A stretch of 64,000 bases of DNA, from the NCBI GenBank assembly GCA_023053545.1, contig JAKZAN010000148.1:1-64000 (forward strand), given 5' to 3'. Under the pieces are notes generated by a model that worked only from the letters and a program-made list of their open reading frames with translations, was not told the DNA's origin and did no database searches. Every line of letters begins with the position of its first letter. Position 1 is the first letter of the stretch. Source of the stretch: Lepidurus packardi. Its lineage: Eukaryota > Arthropoda > Branchiopoda > Notostraca > Triopsidae. The position numbers and the translations under genes were made by a program. Of this stretch, positions 10,801 through 25,000 are shown one piece after another.

Positions 10801-12800
10801 AAGTCCGTAAGGAATTAATTCAGTCCGTAAGGAATTAATTCAGTCCGTAAGGAATTAATTCAGTCCGTAAGGAATTAATTCATTCCGTAAAAAATTATTT
10901 CAGTCCGTAAGGAATTAATTCAGTCCGGAAGGAATTACATCAGGCCGTAAGGAACTTATTCAGTCTAAAAGGAATTAAATCAGGCCGTAAGGAATTAATT
11001 CAGTCCGTAAGGAATTAATTCAGTCCGTAATGAATTAATTCAGTCCGTATGGAATTATTTCAGTCCGTATTGAATTAATTAAGTTCGTAATGGATTAATT
11101 AAGTCTGTAATGAATTAATTCACTCCGTAAGAAATTAATTCAGTCCGTAAGGAATTAAATCAGTCCGTAAGGAATTAATTAAGTCCATATGAAATTAATT
11201 CAGTCCGTAAGGAAATAATTCAGTAAGTAAGGAATTCAATCAATCAGAAAGAATTAATTCAGTCCGTACCGAATTAATTCAGTCCGTAAAGAATAAATTC
11301 AGTACGAAGGAATTAATTCAGTCTATAACGAATTAAATCAGGCCGTAAGGAATTAACACAGTCCGTAAGGAATTAATTCTGTCCGTAATGAATTAATTCA
11401 GTCCGTAAGGAATTAATTCAGTAAATAAGGAATTCAATCCTAAAGAATTAATTCAGTCCGTAAGGAATTAATTCAGTCCGTAAGGAATTAATTCAGTAGG
11501 TAAGGAATTAATTCAGTCCGAAATTAGTTATGTCCGTATGGAATTAATTCAGTCCTTAAGGAATTTATTCAGTCCGTAATGAATTAATTCAGTCCGTAAT
11601 GAATTAATTCAGTACGTATAGAATTAATTAAGTCCGGAAAGAATTAATTCAGTCCGGAAAGAATTAATTCAGTACGTAAGGAATTAATTCAGTCCGTATG
11701 GAATTAATTCAGTCCGTAAGGAATTTATTCAGTCCGTAATGAATTAATTAAGTCCGTAATGGAGTAATTAAGTCTGTAATGAATTAATTCATTCCGTAAG
11801 AAATTAATTCAGTCCGTAAGGAATTAATTCAGTCCGTAAGGATTTAATTCAGCCCGTAATGAATTAATTCAGTCCGTAATGAATTAATTCAGTCCGTAAG
11901 AAATTAATTCATTCCGTAAAGAACTAATTAAATCCGTATGGAATTAATTCAGTCCGTAAGGAAATAATTTAGTCCGTAAGGAATTAATTCAGTCCGTAAG
12001 AAATTAATTCAGTCCGTAAGGAATTAATTCACTCCGTAAGGAATTAATTCAGTCCGTAAGGAAATAAATCAGGCCGTAAGAAACTAATTAAGTCTGTAAG
12101 GAATTAAATCAGGCCATAAGGAATTAATTCAGTCCGTAAGGAATTAATTAAGTCCATAATGAATTAATTCAGTCCGTAAGGAATTAATTCAGTCCGTAAT
12201 GAATTAATTAAGTCCGTAGTAGATTAATTTAGTCTGTAATGAATTAATTCATTCCGTAAGAAATTAATTCAGTTCGTAAGGAATTAATTCAATCAGAAAG
12301 AATTAATTCAGTCCGTAAGGAAATAATTTAGTCCGTAAACAATTAATTCAGTACGTAAGTAATTAATTCAGTCCGCAAGGAATTAATTCAGTCCGTACGG
12401 AATTAATTCAGTCCGTAAAGAATTAATTCAGTCCGTAAGGATTTAATTCAGTCCGTAAGGAACTAATTAAGTCCGTATGGAATTAATTCAGTCCGTAAGG
12501 AAATAATTTAGTCCGTAAGGAACTAATTCAGTCCGTAAGGAATTAATTCAGTCCGTAAGGAATTAATTCACTCCGTATGGAATTAATTCAGTCCGTAAGG
12601 AAATAAATCAGGCCGTAAGAAACTAATTCAGTCTGTAAGGAATTAAATCAGGCCGTAAGGAATTAATTCAGTCCGTAAGGAATTAATTCAGTCCGTAATG
12701 AATTAGTTTAGTCCGTAAGGAATAATTTCAGTCCGTATTGAATTAATTAAATCCGTAATGGATTAATTAAGGAATTAATTCAGTACGTACAGATTTAATT
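7880..12800. repeat. 20-bp satellite, block C, with 1.35-kb third copy
   Basis: Satellite without genes. From 9402 to about 10760 the monomer-variant order repeats that of about 8050-9400 at an offset of about 1354 bp (CAGTCGATAAGG at 8071, 9425 and 10341). This is a third copy of the right half of the 3271-bp unit, without the LINE. From about 11120 the pattern changes to monomers with CACTCCGTAAG, CAGTACGAAGG and GAATTCAATCAATCAG. Nothing else is seen. Confidence 0.93.
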
Positions 12801-15800
12801 CAGTCCGGAAAGAATTAATTCAGTTCGTAAAGAATTAATTCAGCCCATAAGGAATTAAATCAGGCCGTAAGGAATTAATTCAGTCTGTAAGGAATTAATT
12901 CAACCCGTAATGAATTAATTCAGTCCGTAATTAATTAATTCAGTCCGTAAGGAATTAATTCTGTCCGTAAGGAATTATTTCATTCCGTATTGAATTAATT
13001 AAGTCCGTAATGGAGTAATTAAGTCTGTAATGAATTAATTCAGTCCGTAAGAAATTAATTCAGTCCGTAAGGAATTAATTCAGTCCGTAAGGATTTAATT
13101 CAGCCCGTAATGAATTAATTCAATCCGTAATGAATTAATTCAGTCCGTAAGAAATTAATTCATTCCGTAAGGAACTAATTAAATCCGTATGGAATTAATT
13201 CAGTCCGTAAGGAAATAATTTAGTCCGTAAGGAATTAATTCAGTCCGTAAGAAATTAATTCAGTCCGTAAGGAATTAATTCACTCCGTAAGGAATTAATT
13301 CAGTCCGTAAGGAAATAAATCAGGCCGTAAGAAACTAATTAAGTCTGTAAGGAATTAAATCAGGCCGTAAGGAATTAATTCAGTCCGTAATGAATTAATT
13401 CAATCAGAAAGAATTAATTCAGTCCGTAAGGAATTAATTCAGTCCGTAAGGATTTACATCAGGCCGTAAGGAACTAATTCAGTCTGTAAGGAATTAAATC
13501 AGGCCGTAAGGAATTAATTCAGTCCGTAAGGAATTAATTCAGTCCGTAATGAATTAATTCAGTCCGTATGGAATTATTTCAGTCCGTATTGAATTAATTA
13601 AGTCCGTAATGGATTAATTAAGTCTGTAATGAATTAATTCACTCCGTAAGAAATTAATTCAGTCCGTAAGGAATTAAATCAGTCCGTAAGGAATTAATTC
13701 ACTCCGTAAGGAATTAATTCAGTCCGTAAGGAAATAAATCAGGCCGTAAGAAACTAATTCAGTCTGTAAGGAATTAAATCAGGCCGTAAGGAATTAATTC
13801 AGTCCGTAAGGAATTAATTCAGTCCGTAATGAATTTGTTTAGTCCGTAAGGAATAATTTCAGTCCGTATTGAATTAATTCAGTCCGTAAGGAATTAATTC
13901 AGTCCGTAAGGAATTAATTAAGTCCGTAAGGAATTAATTCAGTCCGTAAGGAAGTAAATCAGGCCGTAAGGAATTAATTCAGTCTGTAAGGAATTAATTC
14001 AACCCGTAATGAATTAATTCAGTACGTAATTAATTAATTCAGTCCGTAAGGAATTAATTCAGTCCGTAAGGAATTATTTCATTCCGTATTGAATTAATTA
14101 AGTCCGTAACGGAGTAATTAAGCCTGTAATGAATTAATTCAGTCCGTAAGAAATAAATTCAGTTCGTAAGGAATTAATTCAGTCCGTAAGGAACTAATTA
14201 AGTCCGTAAGGAATTAATTCAGTCCGTAAGGAATTATTTCATTCCGTAAGGAATTATTTCAGTCCGTAAGGAATTAATTCAGTCCGTAAGGAAATACATC
14301 AGGCCGTAAGGAACTAATTCAGTCTGTAAGGAATTAAATCAGGCCGTAAGGAATTAATTCAGTCCGTAATGAATTAATTCAGTCCGTAAGGAATTAATTC
14401 AGTCCGTAAGGAATTAATTCAGTCCGTAAGGAATTAATTCATTCCGTAAAAAATTATTTCAGTCCGTAAGGAATTAATTCAGTCCGTAAGGAATTACATC
14501 AGGCCGTAAGGAACTTATTCAGTCTAAAAGGAATTAAATCAGGCCGTAAGGAATTAATTCAGTTCGTAAGGAATTAATTCAGTCCGTAATGAATTAATTC
14601 AGTCCGTATGGAATTATTTCAGTCCGTATTGAATTAATTAAGTCCGTAATGGATTATTTAAGTCTGTAATGAATTAATTCATTCCGTAATAAATTAATTC
14701 AGTCCGTAAGGAATTAATTCAGTAAATAAGGAATTCAATCCTAAAGAATTAATTCAGTCCGTAAGGAATTAATTCAGTCGATAAGGAATTAGTTACGTCC
14801 GTATGGAATTAATTCATTCCTTAAGGAATTAATTCAGTCCGTAATGAATTAATTAAGTCCGAAATGAATTAATTAAGTCCGTAAGGAATTAATTCAGTCC
14901 GTAAGGAATTAATTCAGTCCGTAAGGAATTAATTCAGTCCGTAAGGAATTAATTCACTCCGTAAGGAATTAATTCAGTCCGTAAGGAAATAAATCAGGCC
15001 GTAAGAAACTAATTCAGTCTGTAAGGAATTAATTCAGTCTGTAAGGAATTAATTCAGTCCGTAATGAATTAGTTTAGTCCGTAAGGAATAATTTCAGTCC
15101 GTATTGAATTAATTAAATCCGTAATGGATTAATTAAGGAATTAATTCAGTACGTACAGATTTAATTCAGTCCGGAAAGAATTAATTCAGTTCGTAAAGAA
15201 TTAATTCAGCCCATAAGGAATTAAATCAGGCCGTAAGGAATTAATTCAGTCTGTAAGGAATTAATTCAACCCGTAATGAATTAATTCAGTCCGTAATTAA
15301 TTAATTCAGTCCGTAAGGAATTAATTCAGTCCGTAAGGAATTATTTCATTCCGTATTGAATTAATTAAGTCCGTAATGGAGTAATTAAGTCTGTAATGAA
15401 TTAATTCAGTCCGTAAGAAATTAATTCAGTCCGTAAGGAATTAATTCAGTCCGTAAGGATTTAATTCAGCCCGTAATGAATTAATTCAATCCGTAATGAA
15501 TTAATTCAGTCCGTAAGAAATTAATTCATTCCGTAAGGAACTAATTAAATCCGTATGGAATTAATTCAGTCCGTAAGGAAATAATTTAGTCCGTAAGGAA
15601 TTAATTCAGTCCGTAAGAAATTAATTCAGTCCGTAAGGAATTAATTCACTCCGTAAGGAATTAATTCAGTCCGTAAGGAAATAAATCAGTCCGTAAGGAA
15701 TTAATTCAGTCGATAAGGAATTAGTTACGTCCGTATGGAATTAATTCATTCCTTAAGGAATTAATTCAGTCCGTAATGAATTAATTAAGTCCGAAATGAA

Positions 15801-17640
15801 TTAATTAAGTCCGTAAGGAATTAATTCAGTCCGTAAGGAATTAATTCAGTCCGTAAGGAATTAATTCAGTCCGTAAGGAATTAATTCACTCCGTAAGGAA
15901 TTAATTCAGTCCGTAAGGAAATAAATCAGGCCGTAAGAAACTAATTCAGTCTGTAAGGAATTAATTCAGTCTGTAAGGAATTAATTCAGTCCGTAATGAA
16001 TTAGTTTAGTCCGTAAGGAATAATTTCAGTCCGTATTGAATTAATTAAATCCGTAATGGATTAATTAAGGAATTAATTCAGTACGTACAGATTTAATTCA
16101 GTCCGGAAAGAATTAATTCAGTTCGTAAAGAATTAATTCAGCCCATAAGGAATTAAATCAGGCCGTAAGGAATTAATTCAGTCTGTAAGGAATTAATTCA
16201 ACCCGTAATGAATTAATTCAGTCCGTAATTAATTAATTCAGTCCGTAAGGAATTAATTCAGTCCGTAAGGAATTATTTCATTCCGTATTGAATTAATTAA
16301 GTCCGTAATGGAGTAATTAAGTCTGTAATGAATTAATTCAGTCCGTAAGAAATTAATTCAGTCCGTAAGGAATTAATTCAGTCCGTACGGATTTAATTCA
16401 GCCCGTAATGAATTAATTCAATCCGTAATGAATTAATTCAGTCCGTAAGAAATTAATTCATTCCGTAAGGAACTAATTAAATCCGTATGGAATTAATTCA
16501 GTCCGTAAGGAAATAATTTAGTCCGTAAGGAATTAATTCAGTCCGTAAGAAATTAATTCAGTCCGTAAGGAATTAATTCACTCCGTAAGGAATTAATTCA
16601 GTCCGTAAGGAAATAAATCAGGCCGTAAGAAACTAATTAAGTCTGTAAGGAATTAAATCAGGCCGTAAGGAATTAATTCAGTCCGTAAGGAATTAATTAA
16701 GTCCATAATGAATTAATTCAGTCCGTAAGGAATTAATTCAGTCCGTAATGAATTAATTAAGTCCGTAGTAGATTAATTTAGTCTGTAATGAATTAATTCA
16801 TTCCGTAAGAAATTAATTCAGTTCGTAAGGAATTAATTCAATCAGAAAGAATTAATTCAGTCCGTAAGGAATTAATTTAGTCCGTAAACAATTAATTCAG
16901 TACGTAAGTAATTAATTCAGTCCGCAAGGAATTAATTCAGTCCGTACGGAATTAATTCAGTCCGTAAAGAATTAATTCAGTCCGTAAGGATTTAATTCAG
17001 TCCGTAAGGAACTAATTAAGTCCGTATGGAATTAATTCAGTCCGTAAGGAAATAATTTAGTCCGTAAGGAATTAATTCAGTCCGTAAGGATTAATTCAGT
17101 CCGTAAGGAATTAATTCACTCCGTAAGGAATTAATTCAGTCCGTAAGGAAATAAATCAGGCCGTAAGAAACTAATTCCGTCTGTAAGGAATTAAATCAGG
17201 CCGTAAGGAATTAATTCAGTCCGTAAGGAATTAATTCAGTCCGTAATGAATTAGTTTAGTCCGTAAGGAATAATTTCAGTCCGTATTGAATTAATTAAGT
17301 CCGTAATGGATTAATTAAGGAATTAATTCAGTACGTACAGAATTAATTCAGTCCGGAAAGAATTAATTCAGTTCGTAAAGAATTAATTCAGTCTGTAAGG
17401 AATTAATTCAACCCGTAAGGAATTAATTCAGTCTGTAAGGAATTAATTCAACCCGTAATGAATTAATTCAGTCCGTAATTAATTAATTCAGTCCGTAAGG
17501 AATTAATTCAGTCCGTAAGGAATTATTTCATTCCGTATTGAATTAATTAAGTCCGTAATGGAGTAATTAAGTCTGTAATGAATTAATTCAGTCCGTAAGA
17601 AATTAATTCAGTCCGTAAGGAATTAATTCAGTCCGTAAGG
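12801..17640. repeat. 20-bp satellite, block D
   Basis: Satellite marked by GGATTAATTAAGGAATT followed by CAGTACGTACAG at about 12770, 15130, 16065 and 17315. Homologous stretches recur at about 2370, 930 and 1250 bp, so unit length is unstable. Every frame is closed by recurring stops. No gene or insertion. Confidence 0.93.
14757..16620. repeat. 932-bp tandem duplication
   Basis: About 14757-15688 is repeated head to tail at about 15689-16620; CAGTCGATAAGG lies at about 14775 and 15707. Shared order includes TAGTTACGTCC, AGTCCGAAATG, AGTACGTACAG and AATCCGTAATGG. Very few differences are visible, so the event is recent. Confidence 0.85.
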
Positions 17641-20600
17641 AACTAATTAAGTCCGTAAGGAATTAATTCAGTCCGTAAGGAATTATTTCAGTCCGTAAGG
17701 AATTAATTCAGTCCGTAAGGATTTACATCAGGCCGTAAGGAACTAATTCAGTCTGTAAGGAATTAAATCAGGCCGTAAGGAATTAATTCAGTCCGTAAGG
17801 AATTAATTCAATCCGTAATGAATTAATTCAGTCCGTATGGAATTATTTCAGTCCGTATTGAATTAATTAAGTCCGTAATGGATTAATTAAGTCTGTAATG
17901 AATTAATTCACTCCGTAAGAAATTAATTCAGTCCGTAAGGAATTAAATCAGTCCGTAAGGAATTAATTAAGTCCATATGAAATTAATTCAGTCCGTAAGG
18001 AAATAATTCAGTAAGTAAGGAATTCAATCAATCAGAAAGAATTAATTCAGTCCGTAAAGAATTAATTCAGTCCGTACCGAATTAATTCAGTCCGTAAAGA
18101 ATAAATTCAGTACGAAGGAATTAATTCAGTCCATAACGAAATAAATCAGACCGTAAGGAATTAATACAGTCCGTAAGGAATTAATTCTGTCCGTAATGAA
18201 TTAATTCAGTCCGTAAGGACTTAATTCAGTCCGTAAGGAATTAATTCAGTGGGTAAGGAATTAATTCAGTCCGTAATTCAGTCCGAAATTAGTTATGTCC
18301 GTATGGAATTAATGCAGTCCTTAAGGAATTAATTCAGTCCGTAATGAATTAATTAAGTCCGTAATGAATTAATTCAGTACGTAAAGAATTAATTCAGTAC
18401 GTAAGGAATTAATTCAGTCCGTATGGAATTAATTCAGTCCGTAAGGAATTAATTCAGTCCGTAATGAATTAATTACGTCCGTAATGGAGTAATTAAGTCT
18501 GTAATGAATTAATTCAGTCCGTAAGAAATTAATTCAGTCCGTAAGGAATTAATTTAGTCCGTAAGGATTTAATTCAGCCCGTAGTGAATTAATTCAGTCC
18601 GTAATGAATTAATTCAGTCCGTAAGAAATTAATTCAGTCCGTAAGGAACTAAATAAGTCCGTATGGAATAAATTCAGTCCGTAAGGAAATAATTTAGTCT
18701 GTAATGAATTAATTCATTCCGTAAGAAATTAATTCAGTTCGTAAGGAATTAATTCAGTCCGTAAGGAATTAATTCACTCCGTAAGGAATTAATTCAGTCC
18801 GTAAGGAAATAAATCAGGCCGTAAGAAACTAATTCAGTCTGTAAGGAATTCCATCAGGCCGTAAGGAATTAATTCAGTCTGTAAGGAATTAAATCAGTCC
18901 GTAAGGAATTAATTCAGTCCGTAAGGAATAAATTTAGTCCGTAAACAATTAATTCAGTACGTAAGTAATTGATTCAGTCCGCAAGGAATTAATTCAATAC
19001 GTAGGAATTAATTCAGTCCGTACGGAATTAATTCAGTCCGCAAAGAATTAATTCAGAACGTACGGAATTAATTCAGTCCGCAAAGAATTAATTCAGTACG
19101 TAATGAATTAATTCAGTCCGTAAGGAATTAATTCAGTCCGTAATGAATTAATTAAGTCCGTAGTGGATTAATTAAGTCTGTAATGAATTAATTCATTCCG
19201 TAAGAAATTAATTCAGTTCGTAAGCAATTAATTCAGTCCGTATGGAATTAATTCAGTCCGTAAGGAATTAATTCATTCCGTAAGGAATTAATTCAGTCCG
19301 TAAGGAATTGATATAATCCGTAAGGAATTTATAAAGTCAGTAAGGAATTAATTCAGTCCGTAAGGAATTAATTAAGTCCGTGAGGTAGTTAATTTTGTCC
19401 GTAAGGAATTAATTCAGTCCGTGAGGTAGTCAATTCAGTCCGTAAGGAATTAATTCAGTCCGTAAGGAAATAATTCAGTCCCCAAGGAATTAATTCAGTC
19501 CGTAATGAATTAATTCAGTACGTAAGTAATTTATTCAGTCCGGAAGGAATTAATTCAGTACGTAGGAATTAATTCAGCCCATAAGGAATTAAATCAGGCC
19601 GTAAGGAATTAATTCAGTACGTAAGGAACTAATTAGGTCCGTAAGGAATTAATTCAGTCCGTAAGGAATTATTTCATTCCGTAAGGAATTATTTCAGTCC
19701 GTAAGGAATTAATTCAGTCCGTAAGGAATTACATCAGGCCGTAAGGAACTAATTCAGTCTGTAAGGAATTAAATCAGACCGTAAGGAATTAATTCAGTCC
19801 GTAAGGAATTAATTCAGTCCGTAATGAATTAATTCAGTCCGTATGGAATTATTTCAGTCCGTATTGAATTAATTAAGTCCGTAATGGATTAATTAAGTCT
19901 GTAATGAATTAATTCACTCCGTAAGAAATTAATTCAGTCCGTAAGGAATTAAATCAGTCCGTAAGGAAATAATTCAGTAAGTAAGGAATTCAATCAATCA
20001 GAAAGAATTAATTCAGTCCGTAAAGAATTAATTCAGTACGTAAGTAATTAATTCAGTCCGGAAGGAATTAATTCAGTACGTAGGAATTAATTCAGTCCGT
20101 ACCGAATTAATTCAGTCCGTAAAGAATAAATTCAGTACGAAGGAATTAATTCAGTCCATAACGAATTAAATCAGGCCGTAAGGAATTAATACAGTCCGTA
20201 AGGAATTATTCTGTCCGTAATGAATTAATTCAGTCCGTAAGGAATTAATTCAGTCCGTAAGGAATTAATTCAGTGGGTAAGGAATTAATTCAGTCCGTAA
20301 TTCAGTCCGAAATTAGTTATGTCCGTATGGAATTAATTCAGTCCTTAAGGAATTAATTCAGTCCGTAATGAATTAATAAAGTCCGTAATGAATTAATTCA
20401 GTACGTAAAGAATTAATTCAGTACGTAAGGAATTAATTCAGTCCGTATGGAATTAATTCAGTCCGTAAGGAATTAATTCAGTCCGTAATGAATTAATTAC
20501 GTCCGTAATGGAGTAATTAATTCTGTAATGAATTAATTCAGTCCGTAAGAAATTAATTCAGTCCGTAAGGAATTAATTTAGTCCGTAAGGATTTAATTCA

Positions 20601-22000
20601 GCCCGTAGTGAATTAATTCAGTCCGTAATGAATTAATTCAGTCCGTAAGAAGTTAATTCAGTCCGTAAGGAACTAAATAAGTCCGTATGGAATTAATTCA
20701 GTCCGTAAGGAAATAATTTAGTCCGTAAGGAATTAATTCAGTCCGTAAGAAATTAATTCAGTCTGTAATGAATTAATTCATTCCGTAAGAAATTAATTCA
20801 GTTCGTAAGGAATTAATTCAGTCCGTAAGGAATTAATTCAACCCGTAAGGAATTAATTCAGTCCGTAAGGAATTAATTCACTCCGTAAGGAATTAATTCA
20901 GTTAGTAAGAAAATAAATCAGGCCGTAAGAAACTAATTCAGTCTGTAAGGAATTAAATCAGGCCGTAAGAAATTAATTCAGTCCGTAAGGAATTAATTCA
21001 GTCCGTAATGAATTAGTTTAGTGTGTAAGGAATTATTTCAGTCCGTATTGAATTAAATAAGTCCGTAATGGATTAATTAAGTCTGTAATGAATTAATTCA
21101 CTCCGTAAGAAATTAATTAAGTCCGTTAGGAATTATTTCATTCCGTAAGGAATTAATTCAGAACGTAATGAATTAATTCAGTCGGTAATTAATTAATTCA
21201 GTCCGTAAGGAATTAAATCAGTCCGTAAGGAATTAACTAAGTCCGTATGAAATTAATTCAGTCCGTAATAAAATAATTCAGTAAGTAAGGAATTCAATCA
21301 ATCAGAATGAATTGATTCAGTCCGTAAGGAATTAATTCAGTCCGTAAGGAATAAATTTAGTAAGTAAACAATTAATTCAGTACGTAAGTAATTGATTCAG
21401 TCCGCAAGGAATTAATTCAATACGTAGGAATTAATTCAGTCCGTACGGAATTAATTCAGTCCGCAAAGAAATAATTCAGTACGTAATGAATTAATTCAGT
21501 CCGTAAGGAATTAATTCAGTCCGTAATGAATTAATTAAGTCCGTAGTGGATTAATTAAGTCTGTAATGAATTAATTCATTCCCTAAGAAATTAATTCAGT
21601 TCGTAAGGAATTAATTCAGTCCGTAAGGAATTAATTCAACCCGTAATGAATTAATTCAGTCCGTAATTAATTAATTCAGTCCGTAAGGAATGAAATCAGT
21701 CCGTAAGGAATTAATTCAGTCCGTATGGAATTAATTCAGTCCGTAAGGAATTAATTCATTCCGTAAGGAATTAATTCAACCCGTAAGGAATTTATATAAT
21801 CGGTAAGAAATTTTTAAAGTCCGTAAGGAATTGATATAATCGGTAAGAAATTTATAAAGTCAGTAAGGAATTAATTCAGTCCGTAAGGAATTAATTAAGT
21901 CCGTAATGAATTAAATCAGTCCGTAAGGAATTAATTCAGTCCGTAAGGAATTAATGTAGTCCGTAGTGAATTAATTCAATCCGTAAGGAATTAATTAAGT
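17641..22000. repeat. 20-bp satellite, block E, with 2.0-kb offset copies
   Basis: Satellite without genes. About 17640-18720 resembles about 19640-20760; the rare monomer with AGTGGGTAAGG, followed by a shortened CCGTAATTCAGTCCG, lies at about 18248 and 20272, an offset of 2024 bp. Small indels separate the copies. Confidence 0.88.
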
Positions 22001-25000
22001 CCGTAATGAATTAATTCAGTCCGTAACTAATTAATTCAGTCCATAATGAATTAATTAAGTCCGTAAGGAATTAGTTCAGTCCGTAAGGAATTAATTAAGT
22101 CCGTAAGAAATTAGTTCAGCCCGTAAGGAATTAGTTCAGTCCGTGAGGTAGTTAATTCAGTCCGTAAGGAATTAATTCAGTCCGTAAGGAAATAATTCAG
22201 TCCGAAATGAATTAATTAAGTCCGTAGTTGATTAATTAAGTCTGTAATGAATTAATTCATTCCGTAAGAAATTAATTCAGTTCGTAAGGAATTAATTCAG
22301 TCCGTAAGGAATTAATTAAGTCCGTAAGGAATTAATTCAGTCCGTATGGAATTAATTCAGTCCGTAAGGAATTGATATAATCGGTAAGAAATTTATAAAG
22401 TCAGTAAGGAATTAATTCAGTCCGTAAGGAATTAATTAAGTCCGTAATGAATTAAATCAGTCCGTAAGGAATTAATTCAGTCCGTAATGAATTAAATCAG
22501 TCCGTAAGGAATTAATTCAGTCCGTAAGGAATTAATTCAGTCCGTAAGGAATTAATTCAGTCCGTAAGGAATTGATATAATCGGTAAGAAATTTATAAAG
22601 TCAGTAAGGAATTAATTCAGTCCGTAAGGAATTAATTAAGTCCGTAATGAATTAAATCAGTCCGTTAGGAATTAATTCAGTCCGTAAGGAATTAATTAAG
22701 TCCGTAATGAATTAAATCAGTCCGTAAGGAATTAATTCAGTCCGTAAGGAATTAATTTAGTCCGTAATGAATTAATTCAGTCCGTAAGGAATTAATTCAG
22801 TCCGTAAGGAATTAATTTAGTCCGTAGGGAATTAATTCAATCCGTAAGGAATTAATGAAGTCCGTAATGAATTAATTCAGTCCGTAACTAATTAATTCAG
22901 TACGTAAGTAATTTATTCAGTCCGGAAGGAATTAATTCAGTACGTAGGAATTAATTCAGCCCATAAGGAATTAAATCAGGCCGTAAGGAATTAATTCATT
23001 CCGTAAGGAATTAATTCAGTCCGTAAGGAATTGATATAATCGGTAAGAAATTTTTAAAGTCAGTAAGGAATTAATGAAGTCCGTAATGAATTAATTAAGT
23101 CCGTAAGGAAATAGTTCAGCCCGTAAGGAATTAGTTCAGTCCGTGAGGTAGTTAATTCAGTCCGTAAGGAATTAATTCAGGCCGTAAGGAAATAATTTAG
23201 TCCGTAGGGAATTAATTCAATCCGTAAGGAATTAATGAAGTCCGTAATGAATTAATTAAGTCCGTAGTGGATTAATTAAGTCTGTAATGAATTAATTCAT
23301 TACCTAAGAAATTAATTCAGTTCGTAAGGAATTAATTAAGTCCGTATGGAATTAATTCAGTCCGTAAGGGATTAATTCATTCCGTAAGGAATTAATTCAG
23401 TCCGTAAGGAATTGATATAATCCGTAAGGAATTTATAAAGTCAGTAAGGAATTAATTCAGTCCGTAAGGAATTAATTAAGTCCGTGAGGTAGTTAATTCA
23501 GTCCGTAAGGAATTAATTAAGTCCGTGAGGTAGTTAATTCAGTCCGTAAGGAATTAATTCAGTCCGTAAGGAAATTATTCAGTCCCCAAGGAATTTATTC
23601 AGTCCGTAAGGAATTAATTCAGTACGTAAGTAATTTATTCAGTCCGGAAGGAATTAATTCAGTACGTAGGAATTAATTCAGCCCATAAGGAATTAAATCA
23701 GGCCGTAAGGAATTAATTCAGTACGTAAGTAATTTATTCAGTCGGGAAGGAATTAATTCAGTACGTAGGAATTAATTCAGCCCATAAGGAATTAATTTAG
23801 TCCGTAAAGAATTAATTCAGTACGTAAGTAATTTATTCAGTCCGGAAGGAATTAATTCAGTACGTAGGAATTAATTCAGCCCATAAGGAATTAAATCAGG
23901 CCGTAAGGAATTAATTCAGTCTGTAAAGAATTAAATCAGGCCGTAAGGAATTAATTCAGTCCGTAAGGAATTAGTTCAGTCCGTAATGAATTAATTAAGT
24001 CCGTGAGGTAGTTAATTCAGTCCGTAAGGAATTAATTAAGTCCGTGAGGTAGTTAATTCAGTCCGTAAGGAATTAATTCAGTCCGTAAGGAAATTATTCA
24101 GTCCCCAAGGAATTAATTCAGTCCGTAAGGAATTAATTCAGTACGTAAGTAATTTATTCAGTCCGGAAGGAATTAATTCAGTACGTAGGAATTAATTCAG
24201 CCCATAAGGAATTAAATCAGGCCGTAAGGAATTAATTCAGTACGTAAGTAATTTATTCAGTCGGGAAGGAATTAATTCAGTACGTAGGAATTAATTCAGC
24301 CCATAAGGAATTAATTTAGTCCGTAAAGAATTAATTCAGTACGTAAGTAATTTATTCAGTCCGGAAGGAATTAATTCAGTACGTAGGAATTAATTCAGCC
24401 CATAAGGAATTAAATCAGGCCGTAAGGAATTAATTCAGTCTGTAAAGAATTAAATCAGGCCGTAAGGAATTAATTCAGTCCGTAAGGAATTAGTTCAGTC
24501 CGTAATGAATTATTTAAGTCCGTAGTGGATTAATTAAGTCTGTAATGAATTAATTTATTCCGAAAGGAATTAATTCATTCCGTAAGGAATTAATTCAGTC
24601 CGTAAGGAATTAATTTAGTCCGTAAAGAATTATTTCAGTACGTAAGTAATTTATTCAGTCCGGAAGAAATTAATTCAGTACGTAGGAATTAATTCAGCCC
24701 ATAAGGAATTAAATCAGGCCGTAAGGAATTAATTCAGTCTGTAAGGAATTAAATCAGGCCGTAAGGAATTAATTCAGTCCGTAAGGAATTAGTTCAGTCC
24801 GAAATGAATTAATTAAGTCCGTAGTTGATTAATTAAGTCTGTAATGAATAAATTCATTCCGTAAGAAATTAATTCAGTTCGTAAGGAATTAATTCAGTCC
24901 GTAAGGAATTAATTCAACCCGTAATGAATTAATTCAGTCCGTAATTAATTAATTCATTCCGTAAGGAATTAATTCAACCCGTAATGAATTAATTCAGTCC